From positions 4,712,001 to 4,776,000 of the forward strand of contig CBDBPL010000007.1 in the NCBI GenBank assembly GCA_965208685.1: 64,000 bases of DNA, given 5' to 3'. This DNA is from JAJEFO01 sp965208685. GTDB taxonomy: Bacteria; Pseudomonadota; Alphaproteobacteria; Rhodobacterales; Rhodobacteraceae. Positions 1 through 8,212 of the stretch are shown piece by piece (the first letter of the stretch is position 1; every line of letters starts with the position of its first letter). Made by a program: the position numbers and the translations under genes. The notes beneath the pieces were generated by a model. The model was not told the DNA's origin and made no database searches. It worked only from the letters and a program-made list of their open reading frames with translations.

Positions 1-980
1 GACCTTTTGCCCGCGACGGCAGGGTTCCAGGCGCGCGAGTGGCGGATTATGCAAGATCGCTCCGCCTGTTGAATGCGAGCCCGGAATCGTCGATTGAACA
101 AGTTCTGTCGCCCTGCGGTCAGCTGCATGAACGGTTCTGGAAGCCGGTTTCGATTGCGGTTCTCAACACCGAACCCGAGCGTGCCGCAGCGATGCTCATG
201 AAGCCGGTTCTGCGTGAGACAATTGTCCGTGGGGGGCGTGCCTGCCGTCCCCTGACGGCGAGGCAGGGCTTGAGCAGTGCTTTCGCGGATCCCGCAGTGG
301 CTTTTCTGGCGGGAAATGGCGCCGAGATGCGCTTTCGCACGCGGCTTCGCTCGATCACGTTGGACGACCGGGGTCGTGTCACGGCATTGCGTTTCAGGGA
401 TGACGAGATCCATGTCGGACCGGATGACCGCTTGATCCTTGCCGTGCCGGCTCGCGTTGCCGAGGACCTGATTCCAAGTCTGTGCGTTCCGAATGAGCAT
501 CGCGGAATCGTCAATGTGCATTTCCGGATTCCCGAAAGTTTCACGTGGATGCCGGAGGATCCGCCGTTCCTCGGGCTTGTCGGCGGCACGGCGGAATGGC
601 TGTTCTGGCGGGACGGCATTGTCTCGGCAACGGTCAGCGCATGCCAGGGCGATGTCGACGGGCGAAGCATGGCGGGCGCGATCTGGGATGACATCCGACG
701 GTCACTGGACCTGGAATGCGACCCGGCAATGATGCCGCCGCACCGCGTCATCGTCGAGCGGATGGCAACCATTGCCCAGACGCCGGAGCAGGTGGCGCGC
801 CGACCCGGATTCGATGCCGGACCGCAGGGTGTCTTCCTTGCCGGAGACTGGACGGACACCGGTCTGCCGGCAACGATCGAGGGTGCGGTGCGCTCGGGCA
901 GGCTCGCGGCTGAACTGGCCGCCGGGAGCATGGGTCAGGCGCTCATGGACGATCCGGGCGGAGAGAGTGCCGCGGCCTGA
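1..980 (+). CDS. hpnE: Hydroxysqualene dehydroxylase HpnE, C-terminal part (cut by window edge)
   Basis: The frame is open to the left edge, so about 325 C-terminal codons are visible and the N-terminal FAD-binding Rossmann motif and the start lie outside. The family's C-terminal flavin-contact stretch LAGDWTDTGLPATIEGA is seen around 835-890. HpnE is a flavoprotein that reduces hydroxysqualene to squalene, the last step of the HpnC-HpnD-HpnE route from farnesyl diphosphate to hopanoid precursors. The partner hpnC lies 67 bp downstream on the opposite strand, which supports the call. hpnD may lie to the left, but that cannot be seen. Confidence 0.88.
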   Translation, partial: PFARDGRVPGARVADYARSLRLLNASPESSIEQVLSPCGQLHERFWKPVSIAVLNTEPERAAAMLMKPVLRETIVRGGRACRPLTARQGLSSAFADPAVAFLAGNGAEMRFRTRLRSITLDDRGRVTALRFRDDEIHVGPDDRLILAVPARVAEDLIPSLCVPNEHRGIVNVHFRIPESFTWMPEDPPFLGLVGGTAEWLFWRDGIVSATVSACQGDVDGRSMAGAIWDDIRRSLDLECDPAMMPPHRVIVERMATIAQTPEQVARRPGFDAGPQGVFLAGDWTDTGLPATIEGAVRSGRLAAELAAGSMGQALMDDPGGESAAA

Positions 981-1047
981 CACGGCGTCCGGCGGGTCGC
1001 CGATGCCAGGTGAGCCAATCCAAGGTTCATGAACGGTGCCGCAGGGA

Positions 1048-1944
1048 TCATCGCGACAGGAAGAGGCCGCCGGCCAGCCCTCGCATCGCGCACATGGCGG
1101 CTTCCGGCCTTGTCAGCTTGACCCGTGCTGCCAGAGGATCCTTTCGAGAGAGTTGCCAGGCCAACCGGTCAGCCAACCGTACGATGACCGCGGCTTCCAG
1201 TTTCAGGCGGCGGTGCTTGATTTGTCCAGGCAGTTGGCGCGCGTCCCGCATGAGTGCCTCAATTTCGGTCAGGCACTTGTCGATGACGACGCGAAGCCGC
1301 CCAGATGTGCGATCCATGCCGAGTTCCTCAAAGTTGACGCCGGACTCCGCCATCCAGTCTGCGGGCAGATAGATGCGGTCCAGTGTTCTGTAGTCGTCGC
1401 CGAAATCCTGCAGATGGTTGATGACCTGGAGCGCGTTGCACAGCGCGTCCGAACTTCCGTAGCCCGCGTTTGACCCGCCATGGAGATCGATCAGGTACCG
1501 CCCGACCGGTGCTGCGGAGAGCATGCAGTAGTCGATCACTTCCTGCCACGTCGCGTAGCGGTTCTTCGTCGCGTCTTGCAAGCAGTAGCGAACGAGATTG
1601 CGGCAATGGATGTCGCTTACGCCCGTCTCTGCAAGGCTTGCGGCCATTCGCGTGGCCTTTTCGTAGCCCGGACGCCCTTCGGCGTGCCGAAGCTCACGCT
1701 CAAATCCTTCCAGTCGCTCCGTTTTTTCCCCTGCCGTGAGATCCGGTGAATCCGCGATGTCGTCGATGGTACGGGCGAATGCGTAGAATGTGGCGACATG
1801 CGGGCGCAGACGGGCAGGAATCAGTATCGAGCCGACGGGAAAGTTCTCGTAATCGGCGTTCTTGCCCGATGGGGTTTCCACCTGCGAAATGTGTCCGCTG
1901 TCGCTCAAGATTGCATCCGTTCCAGCATTCGCATCGTAGGCCAC
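1048..1944 (-). CDS. hpnC: Squalene synthase HpnC (trans-isoprenyl diphosphate synthase fold)
   Basis: A 298-residue squalene/phytoene synthase family protein. It carries the first Asp-rich motif as FARTIDDIADSP near residue 60, the HpnC-typical YCMLSAAPVGRYLIDLHG near residue 145, and the second Asp-rich motif as NHLQDFGDDY near residue 175. HpnC converts presqualene diphosphate to hydroxysqualene. The start is a GTG at 1944 directly after an in-frame TGA, so no longer form is possible. It is convergent with hpnE rather than co-directional as in the usual hpnCDE operon. Family assignment is strong; the HpnC rather than HpnD call rests on the N-terminal ENFPVGS-type motif and the hpnE neighbour. 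Confidence 0.88.
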   Translation of the reverse strand: MAYDANAGTDAILSDSGHISQVETPSGKNADYENFPVGSILIPARLRPHVATFYAFARTIDDIADSPDLTAGEKTERLEGFERELRHAEGRPGYEKATRMAASLAETGVSDIHCRNLVRYCLQDATKNRYATWQEVIDYCMLSAAPVGRYLIDLHGGSNAGYGSSDALCNALQVINHLQDFGDDYRTLDRIYLPADWMAESGVNFEELGMDRTSGRLRVVIDKCLTEIEALMRDARQLPGQIKHRRLKLEAAVIVRLADRLAWQLSRKDPLAARVKLTRPEAAMCAMRGLAGGLFLSR

Positions 1945-2352
1945 TCATCGAACCCTGCACAAGATGCGCAGCGTGCTCCGGGCACTGGGTGCGGACGCCG
2001 TCGCGGGAGCCTCGTGCACGCCTGTCCGCCGAGTCGCGACACGATGCGCCCTTGCAGGATCCCGCGGTGGCGAGGGCAGGGAGGGGGGCCTCATGCAGAT
2101 CCGTGAACGTCCTTCCATCCCAGAGCTACATGAAGGATGAAGCGGGCATGATTCCTGAATTGCATCCGAGGCGTGCGATGCGGATTGCCACGGGGCTCCA
2201 GGCCGCAACCGGAATTCGCCCCGCGCAAGGACCGGATGTCTCGCGCGCGCCGCACAGCGGTCCGAGGCGGGGCGGCGCATCGTGACCGGACCGCTCTCCA
2301 GGGGAGGCGCCGCCCTGCGTTCGTGGTGCCGCCCGGCTCTGGCGGGCACTTC
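1945..2352 (+). other. Intergenic region between divergent hpnC and the AbrB-like gene
   Basis: 408 bp between two divergent starts. It should hold the promoters of both genes, but no convincing -35/-10 pair, operator or RNA gene stands out. Long open frames cross it on the minus strand, but they are GC-driven antisense frames with no recognisable domain. Confidence 0.4.
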
Positions 2353-3384
2353 ATGCAGGTGATTCCCGTTCTCAATGCGCTGGCTTCCGGCCTGCTCGGC
2401 GTGGCGGCGTTTCATCTGCTGGCGCTGCCGCTGCCGTGGCTGCTTGGCCCGATCGCGAGTTGCCTCGTTGCCGCCCTTCTCGGCGTTCCGCTTGGCGGCA
2501 TCAGGCCGATCAATGCCGCCATGCGGACGGTTCTGGGCGTTGCGGTTGGCGCGACCCTCACGCCGGCCGTGCTGGCAACGTTCCCGTCCATGTGGCCGAC
2601 GCTCATCCTGATGCCCTTGTTCATTCTCCTGATCGGGTTGGTGGGTGTGCCATATTTCCGGCGCCTTTGCGGCTACGACTTTCCGACTGCGTACTACGCC
2701 GCGATGCCGGGAGGCCTCCAGGACATGGTCGTCTTCGGCGAGGAGGCGGGTGGCAATGTCCGCGCCCTGTCGTTGATTCACGCCACCCGCGTCCTCGTGA
2801 TCGTGGTGGCGTTGCCATTCCTTTTGAAGGGCATATGGGACGCGGACCTCGACCGACCCCCAGGCGTTCCGCTGACGACGATCGCGCCTTCCGAACTGGC
2901 CTTGATGGTGCTCGCTGCCGGATTCGGCTGGTGGGCGGCACGGAAGGTCGGCCTGTTCGGCGCCACGATTCTCGGGCCGATGATCCTGGCGGCTGTGGTG
3001 ACGCTGGCAGGTCTCCTCGAACAGCGCCCGCCCGCAGAAGCCATCTGGGCGGCACAGTTCTTCATCGGGATGACCATCGGAAGCAACTACAACGGCATTA
3101 CGGTGAACGAGATCCGGAAGGACATTCTGGCCGGCCTGGGATTTTGCGGCCTCCTGATCATTCTGACCGTGGCCTTCGTGGAGGCCATCTATTCGTTCGG
3201 GCTCGCCCCTGGCATGTCCGCGCTTCTGGCATACTCGCCTGGCGGACAGGCGGAACTCACCGTCCTGGCACTCGTGGTCGGGGCGGACATCGCATTCGTG
3301 GTCGCGCATCACATATTGCGTCTCGTGATCGTCATCATGGGCGCGCCGCTGGCGGCGCGCCTGCTTGATCGCGGTCGAGGCTGA
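2353..3384 (+). CDS. AbrB-family integral membrane protein (PF05145 type)
   Basis: A 343-residue, very hydrophobic protein with about ten membrane segments. An internal duplication is visible: a segment with AMPGGLQDM near residue 119 followed by an HATR motif, and a second with YSPGGQAEL near residue 290 followed by an HHILR motif. This two-copy layout is typical of the AbrB membrane family, often mislabelled as ammonia monooxygenase or transcriptional regulator. The transported substrate is unknown. ATG 2353 was chosen because the first membrane segment follows at once; in-frame GTGs lie about 30 bp upstream and no clear ribosome site decides. It stands alone. Confidence 0.75.
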   Translation: MQVIPVLNALASGLLGVAAFHLLALPLPWLLGPIASCLVAALLGVPLGGIRPINAAMRTVLGVAVGATLTPAVLATFPSMWPTLILMPLFILLIGLVGVPYFRRLCGYDFPTAYYAAMPGGLQDMVVFGEEAGGNVRALSLIHATRVLVIVVALPFLLKGIWDADLDRPPGVPLTTIAPSELALMVLAAGFGWWAARKVGLFGATILGPMILAAVVTLAGLLEQRPPAEAIWAAQFFIGMTIGSNYNGITVNEIRKDILAGLGFCGLLIILTVAFVEAIYSFGLAPGMSALLAYSPGGQAELTVLALVVGADIAFVVAHHILRLVIVIMGAPLAARLLDRGRG

Positions 3385-3581
3385 CGCCCATCCGGTCAGC
3401 AGGATTCAACCATGCCTGTTCCCACGACCTCGCCGAGCGCGAAGCGGAACATCACGTGCCATGTGGCCGGTACGTGACCGCTTTGCACGTCCGCATGATC
3501 GCCCTTCAGGGACGCAGCCAGAATTCCGTTCGGTTCCAGGCGTTGCGCATCACGCCAGGGCTTGACCAATTCCCGGCCTTG

Positions 3582-5015
3582 TCAGCCTTGGACCGAATCG
3601 CTGCCCAGATCGTGACCGTGCCAGGGTCCGTGATGCTCGCCTTCGCCGTCGATGCGCTCGAAGCCGTGTGCTCCAAAGTAGTCGCGCTGCGCCTGGAGCA
3701 TGTTGGCGGTCGTTCGCTCGCAGGTCAGCGTGTCGAAATAGGCAAGCGCCGCGGCGAGCGCCGGGACCGGAAGGCGTGCGGCCTGTGCGGCAAGCGCGGT
3801 TTTCCGGAGGCCGTCGACGTTCTTGTCCAAGAGGGCGCGGAAATGGTCCGCAAGCGCCAGATTGGTGCCCTGCGATTCCCGAAGGGCCGCCGCCATGTCG
3901 TTCAGCATTGCCGAGCGGATGATGCAGCCCTCTCGCCAGATCTCGGCGATGCCCGGCATTGGCAGCGACCAGCCGAAATCCGTGCTGGCCTTGCAAAGGA
4001 GATCGAATCCCTGCGCGTAGCAGAGGATCTTCCCGGCGATCAGCGCCCGTTCCAGGTCCTGAATTGCGAGCCCGTCGTCCAAGCGGCGTGGGCTCGGCTG
4101 ATAAAGGCTGGCGCCCTGCAGGCGCAGGTCCCGCATCGCTGACATGTTGCGGGCGCCAACCGCCGCCTCGATCACCGGAACCGGGGCGCCGAGCATCTGG
4201 CTTTCGATCACCGTCCAGCGACCCGTTCCCTTCTGTCCAGCTCGGTCAAGTATGACGTCCAGCGCGGGCTCACCGGTGCTGTCGTCCCGGGCGGCAGCCA
4301 CCTTTCCGGAAATCTCGACAAGATAGCTCTTGAGAACGCCGTCATTCCAACGCGTGAACGCTTCCGCGCATTCTGCAGCGGTCATGCCCATGCCGTCTCG
4401 CATGACCCCGTAGGCTTCCGCGATCAGCTGCATGTCCGCGTATTCGATGCCGTTGTGCACCGTCTTGACGAAATGCCCCGCGCCGTCCTCGCCCATCCAC
4501 CGGGCGCATGGCTGGCCCTCGTGGTCTGCCGCTATCACGTCGAGGATATGCGCCACCCGGTCCCAGCTTTCACGTGGCCCGCCGCCCATGATGGACGGTC
4601 CGAAGCGCGCGCCTTCAGCGCCTCCCGAGATGCCGACGCCGAGATAGGGACGTCCGGCCTCGCGCGCGGCTTGTGCGCGCCGTCGCGTGTCGTGGAAGTT
4701 CGCGTTCCCCATGTCGATGATCAGGTCATCGTCCTCAAGCAGCGGCCGCAGGGCGTCGATCTGTGCATCGACCACGCTGCCGGCAGGTACCATCAGGATG
4801 ACGTTGCGAGGGCGCTTCAACGACTGGACGAGCGCCTCGACAGACTTGCACGGCGCAATCCGCCGGGCGAGACCTCCCGCTGTTTCCATGAGTTCCGTGA
4901 CCCGGGCATGGGTACGGTTGTACGCCGACACCCGAAAGCCGTTTTCGGCAATGTTGAGCGTCAGCATCGCGCCCATGGTCCCAAGTCCGACAACTCCGAT
5001 TTCCGACTCTGACAT
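3582..5015 (-). CDS. gnd: 6-phosphogluconate dehydrogenase, decarboxylating
   Basis: 477 residues, the full length of the long (GndA) family. The NADP-binding GLGTMG sits at residues 10-15. The substrate-binding SGGAEGARFGPSIMGGG stretch is near residue 130 and the catalytic GHFVKTVHNGIEYADMQLI segment near residue 185. The enzyme oxidises and decarboxylates 6-phosphogluconate to ribulose 5-phosphate in the cytosol. It is divergent from the SDR gene at 5117 with about 100 bp between. A sugar-acid role shared with the adjacent oxidoreductase is possible but not shown. Confidence 0.93.
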   Translation of the reverse strand: MSESEIGVVGLGTMGAMLTLNIAENGFRVSAYNRTHARVTELMETAGGLARRIAPCKSVEALVQSLKRPRNVILMVPAGSVVDAQIDALRPLLEDDDLIIDMGNANFHDTRRRAQAAREAGRPYLGVGISGGAEGARFGPSIMGGGPRESWDRVAHILDVIAADHEGQPCARWMGEDGAGHFVKTVHNGIEYADMQLIAEAYGVMRDGMGMTAAECAEAFTRWNDGVLKSYLVEISGKVAAARDDSTGEPALDVILDRAGQKGTGRWTVIESQMLGAPVPVIEAAVGARNMSAMRDLRLQGASLYQPSPRRLDDGLAIQDLERALIAGKILCYAQGFDLLCKASTDFGWSLPMPGIAEIWREGCIIRSAMLNDMAAALRESQGTNLALADHFRALLDKNVDGLRKTALAAQAARLPVPALAAALAYFDTLTCERTTANMLQAQRDYFGAHGFERIDGEGEHHGPWHGHDLGSDSVQG

Positions 5016-5116
5016 GCGCGTTTCCTGTTCCCGTCCGGCAGTTCCGGCGCTAACACTACGGCGAAGGGCCGGAAACGCAACGACAGTCAGGCCCGCACTT
5101 GGCAGGAGGGTGAGTC

Positions 5117-5866
5117 ATGGCGGAAAGGCCGATCGCATTGATAACCGGTGGTGCGCAGGGCATCGGACATGCATGCGCGGAGGCACTGGCCGGTGACGGA
5201 TTCCGAATCATTCTGGCGGATATCAACGCGAACGTGGATGATGTGGCGTTGAAGCTCGGCCAGGGTGCGAGCGGGTTCGTCTGCGACATGGGTGATCCGG
5301 AGCAGATCTCGGACATGTTCGATCGAATCGCGACCGACCACGGTCCGGTCTCGGCCTTGGTGAACAATGCGGGGATTTCGGAGCCGGGGGATTTCCTCGA
5401 CTACGACATCGCCACCTTCCAGAAGGTGATCGGCACCAATCTCACGGGCGCTTTCGCGGCACTTCAGCGCGCGGCCCGCATGATGGTCGACGCGGGCATC
5501 GAGGGCGCGATCGTCAACATGTCGTCGATAAACGCCCAGGTCGCGATTCCCGCGATTCCCGCCTACTGCGCGTCGAAGGGCGGCGTGATGCAGCTCACCA
5601 AGTCGGCCGCGCTTGCGCTTGCGCCGCACAATATCCGAGTCAACGCGGTCGGTCCGGGGTCGATAGACACGGCCATGATGGCGGCTGTCAACGCGAGCCC
5701 CGACGCGATGAAGACGATAATGTCAAGAACGCCGCTCAAGCGCGTCGGCGCGCCAAGCGAGATCGCCGACGTCGTCGCCTTCCTGATCAGCGGCAAGGCA
5801 AGCTACATCACCGGCGAGACAATCTATGTCGATGGCGGCCGGCTCGGGATGAACTACACTTGCTGA
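5117..5866 (+). CDS. SDR-family NAD(P)-dependent oxidoreductase
   Basis: 249 residues, a classical short-chain dehydrogenase. It has TGGAQGIG at residues 10-17, NNAG near 83, the catalytic Ser137, Tyr150 and Lys154 (Y-x3-K), and the C-terminal ITGETIYVDGG segment typical of sugar and polyol dehydrogenases. A GGAGG-like ribosome site lies 7 bp before ATG 5117. The substrate cannot be read from the sequence; a neighbouring 6-phosphogluconate dehydrogenase hints at a sugar or sugar-acid substrate. It ends 44 bp before the convergent citryl-CoA lyase gene, with a hairpin between them. Confidence 0.88.
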   Translation: MAERPIALITGGAQGIGHACAEALAGDGFRIILADINANVDDVALKLGQGASGFVCDMGDPEQISDMFDRIATDHGPVSALVNNAGISEPGDFLDYDIATFQKVIGTNLTGAFAALQRAARMMVDAGIEGAIVNMSSINAQVAIPAIPAYCASKGGVMQLTKSAALALAPHNIRVNAVGPGSIDTAMMAAVNASPDAMKTIMSRTPLKRVGAPSEIADVVAFLISGKASYITGETIYVDGGRLGMNYTC

Positions 5867-5880
5867 GCGGCCCACGGGCG

Positions 5881-5899
5881 TTGGACGAACAGCGTCCAA
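5881..5899. terminator. Candidate bidirectional terminator hairpin
   Basis: A perfect 7-bp inverted repeat TTGGACG / CGTCCAA with a 5-nt loop AACAG lies between the convergent ends of the SDR gene and the citryl-CoA lyase gene. No clear T-run follows on either side, so the terminator role is inferred from position and symmetry. Confidence 0.4.
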
Positions 5900-5909
5900 G
5901 TCGCTGTCA

Positions 5910-6716
5910 TCACTTGTTCGGGTTCGGGCCGGTATAGTTCCATCGATATTCGGGAGGTGTCGGCCCCTTGTTGCGCCCGCCCTGCTGCATCTGTTCCCAC
6001 GCATGCGCCAGGATGCCGACTGAGCGCGAGAGACAGAAAAGTCCGCGTGCCAGCGGCGGCGCAAAGCCGAGCTCGGCGAAGATGACGGCTGTCGCCCCGT
6101 CGATGTTCATCGGTACGGGCCTGCCTTTCCGCCTGCGCAACTCGTCCTCGACTGCACGTCCGGCATTGGCGAACCGCCCCGTCACGACGCCGTCTTCGGC
6201 GGCCTTGTCAACGAGGGACAGGAGGCGCGGCGCCCGAGGGTCCGACGGCTTGTGGAACCTGTGGCCGAAGCCCGGCACGAATGCGTCGCGGGCACGTTGC
6301 CAGTTGTCGATCTCGTTCGAAGCGGCCAGAGCCGGCTCCGTTCCGGAACCGGTAGCGTCGGCGATGCCTTGAAGGAACTCGACGGCCTGCTCTCCCGCAC
6401 CGCCATGCACGTCACCGAGCATGTTGACCGCGGTGGCCATTGCGTTGTTCAGGGGAAGGCCGCATGTCACGGCCATGCGTGCTGCCGCGATCGATGGCGC
6501 TTGCGGCCCATGATCCACGGCGGCGACCAATGCGGCTTCGAGAAGCCTTGCCTGGCCGTCCTGCGGCATCTCGCCCCTGGTCATGAGCCAAATCGTTTCC
6601 GGCAGCGTGAGCTTGCCGATCAACTCCTCGATCGGATGCCCTCGCAAGCGGATCCGGCCAGGCTCCATGTCGATTATCGCTGTTGACCACCAGTCGGAAA
6701 CGTCGCTGCCGCTCAT
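5910..6716 (-). CDS. Citryl-CoA lyase (citrate synthase fold)
   Basis: 268 residues, much shorter than citrate synthase and matching stand-alone citryl-CoA lyases. The citrate synthase catalytic triad is preserved: His104 in GDVHGGAG, His152/His155 in PGFGHRFHKPSDPRA, and Asp206 in MNIDGATA. The family cleaves a citryl-CoA-type thioester into acetyl-CoA and an oxo acid. Its ATG overlaps the stop of the CoA-transferase gene (ATGA), so it is translationally coupled as the last gene of the TTT/AtuA operon. In that context it probably cleaves the CoA thioester formed by the upstream transferase. The true substrate may be a citrate analogue. Confidence 0.85.
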   Translation of the reverse strand: MSGSDVSDWWSTAIIDMEPGRIRLRGHPIEELIGKLTLPETIWLMTRGEMPQDGQARLLEAALVAAVDHGPQAPSIAAARMAVTCGLPLNNAMATAVNMLGDVHGGAGEQAVEFLQGIADATGSGTEPALAASNEIDNWQRARDAFVPGFGHRFHKPSDPRAPRLLSLVDKAAEDGVVTGRFANAGRAVEDELRRRKGRPVPMNIDGATAVIFAELGFAPPLARGLFCLSRSVGILAHAWEQMQQGGRNKGPTPPEYRWNYTGPNPNK

Positions 6717-7906
6717 ATGACTCCGTCCTTTTCGAGGCGCTCAAGCTCGGACCCGGACATTCCGAAGCGGCCCCAGATCTCACGGTTGTGCTGTCCAAGT
6801 TCCGGTGGCGGGCTGTCGACGGCCGCTGCCTCCCTGTCAAGTTTCACGCCCGTTCGTGCAACCTCGATATCGCGTCCGACGCCAGGCGCATTCTTGAAGC
6901 CTGCCAGGAAACCGCGACATGCGATCTGTTCGGAACGGAGAACTTTCGGCACTGTCAGCACGGCACCCGCCGGCACCCCGATCCGGTTCAGTTCCTCGAC
7001 CCAGTCCTTGGCGGGTCTTGTCGTGAGCACGGCCTCAATTTCCGCGCGAAGCCTGTCCCGGTTCGACTTTCGATCCTCGCGCGTGGCGTACTCGTCGCAG
7101 TCCCGCAGGCTGGCCAGGCCGAGATGGTCCGTCAGGAGAACCCATTGATCGTCGCTGTTCGCAGCGACATTGATCGGATCGGTAGCCGTGCTGAAGGTGC
7201 CGGAAGGCGCCGATGTCGGGTTTTCGTTGCCATGCGCTTCCGGGATGACACCCGCGATCAGGTGATTCGACACCACCCATCCCATGGTCGCCAGAACGGA
7301 TTCCAGCATCGAAACATCGATGAACGCGCCTCGTGGACTCTTGTTCAGCGCCGCCGTGATTGCGAAGGCCGCAGTCAGGCCGCCAACCGTGTCCGCGACG
7401 GGGTAGCCAACGCGGGTCGGAGCGCTCTCTGCGGTTCCCGTGATTGACATGACACCCGAAGCGCCCTGGATGATCTGGTCATAGGCGGGACGCTCGACCC
7501 AAGGCCCGTCCTGACCGAATCCCGAGATCGCGCAATATGTCAGTTCGGCATTGACCTCTTTAAGGACATCGTGGCCCAGGCCAAGGCGGTCCATGACCCC
7601 CGGACGGAAGTTCTCGACAAGGACGTCCGCTTTCGCCACCAGACGCTTGAGAAGCGACTTCCCCCTGGCATGCCTGAGATTCAGCGTCACGGACTTCTTG
7701 CCCGCGTTCTGGGCAAGGAACGAGGCGCCCATCCCTGCGGCATTGAGCTGGGCGTCCGCTCCCAGTCGCCGCGCAAGATCGCCGCGTCCGGGCCGCTCGA
7801 TCTTTATCACCTCCGCGCCGAGATGGGCCAGCTGGTGGCAGCAGAACGGGCCTGCCAGCACGTTGGTCAGATCCAGGACGAGAATGTCCGAGAGCGGTGC
7901 GGCCAT
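6713..7906 (-). CDS. CaiB/BaiF-type (class III) CoA-transferase
   Basis: 397 residues, full length for the family. The N-terminal VLDLTNVLAGPFCCHQLAHLG segment matches the CoA-binding start, an ENFRPG motif lies near residue 98, and the catalytic aspartate is probably Asp172 in the ADTVGG motif. These enzymes move CoA between organic acids. The gene ends by a 4-bp overlap with citryl-CoA lyase and begins 3 bp after the DUF4387 gene. The pairing suggests that it activates an imported polycarboxylate for lyase cleavage. Substrate and CoA donor are unknown. Confidence 0.9.
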   Translation of the reverse strand: MAAPLSDILVLDLTNVLAGPFCCHQLAHLGAEVIKIERPGRGDLARRLGADAQLNAAGMGASFLAQNAGKKSVTLNLRHARGKSLLKRLVAKADVLVENFRPGVMDRLGLGHDVLKEVNAELTYCAISGFGQDGPWVERPAYDQIIQGASGVMSITGTAESAPTRVGYPVADTVGGLTAAFAITAALNKSPRGAFIDVSMLESVLATMGWVVSNHLIAGVIPEAHGNENPTSAPSGTFSTATDPINVAANSDDQWVLLTDHLGLASLRDCDEYATREDRKSNRDRLRAEIEAVLTTRPAKDWVEELNRIGVPAGAVLTVPKVLRSEQIACRGFLAGFKNAPGVGRDIEVARTGVKLDREAAAVDSPPPELGQHNREIWGRFGMSGSELERLEKDGVI

Positions 7907-7909
7907 CGT

Positions 7910-8212
7910 TCAGTCGACCTCAAGTTCCGCGACGACAGAAGCCCATGCCGCGCCGTGCATGTCCCTGTCCCTGGGATGGCCCTGCACGACAGGGCGAGGG
8001 AGGCTGATCTTGATCACGTTCAGGTCCTTGATGTCGAAGCGCCTGATTGCATTCGGATCCGTCCCGAGGGCTTCCGCGACGCGTTTCGTCGAGAGACCGC
8101 CTGACAGGCGTGCAAAGGCATTGTCTGATCCGCAGAAGATGTCGATCGTCAGCCAGAAGGGTCCGGCGTTCTTCGACCGGACCTTGTCGCAGACCTCGCC
8201 CACTTCAGGCAT
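7910..8212 (-). CDS. DUF4387 family protein
   Basis: 100 residues, cytosolic, with the features I know for DUF4387: an early SKNAGPFWLTIDIF segment, a FDIKDLNVIKISLPRP segment in the second half, and a conserved tail rich in Asp and His (RDMHGA). Function is unknown; genes of this family are commonly found directly after an AtuA-like (DUF1446) gene, as here. It overlaps that gene by 8 bp and sits 3 bp before the CoA-transferase, so it is likely an obligate partner or small subunit of the AtuA-like protein. Confidence 0.82.
   Translation of the reverse strand: MPEVGEVCDKVRSKNAGPFWLTIDIFCGSDNAFARLSGGLSTKRVAEALGTDPNAIRRFDIKDLNVIKISLPRPVVQGHPRDRDMHGAAWASVVAELEVD

Noticed and set aside
1945..3312. 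Long open frame of 455 codons on the minus strand
   Set aside because: It lies antisense to the AbrB-like gene, is rich in Arg, His and Gly as expected for a GC-driven shadow frame, and has no domain or ribosome site.
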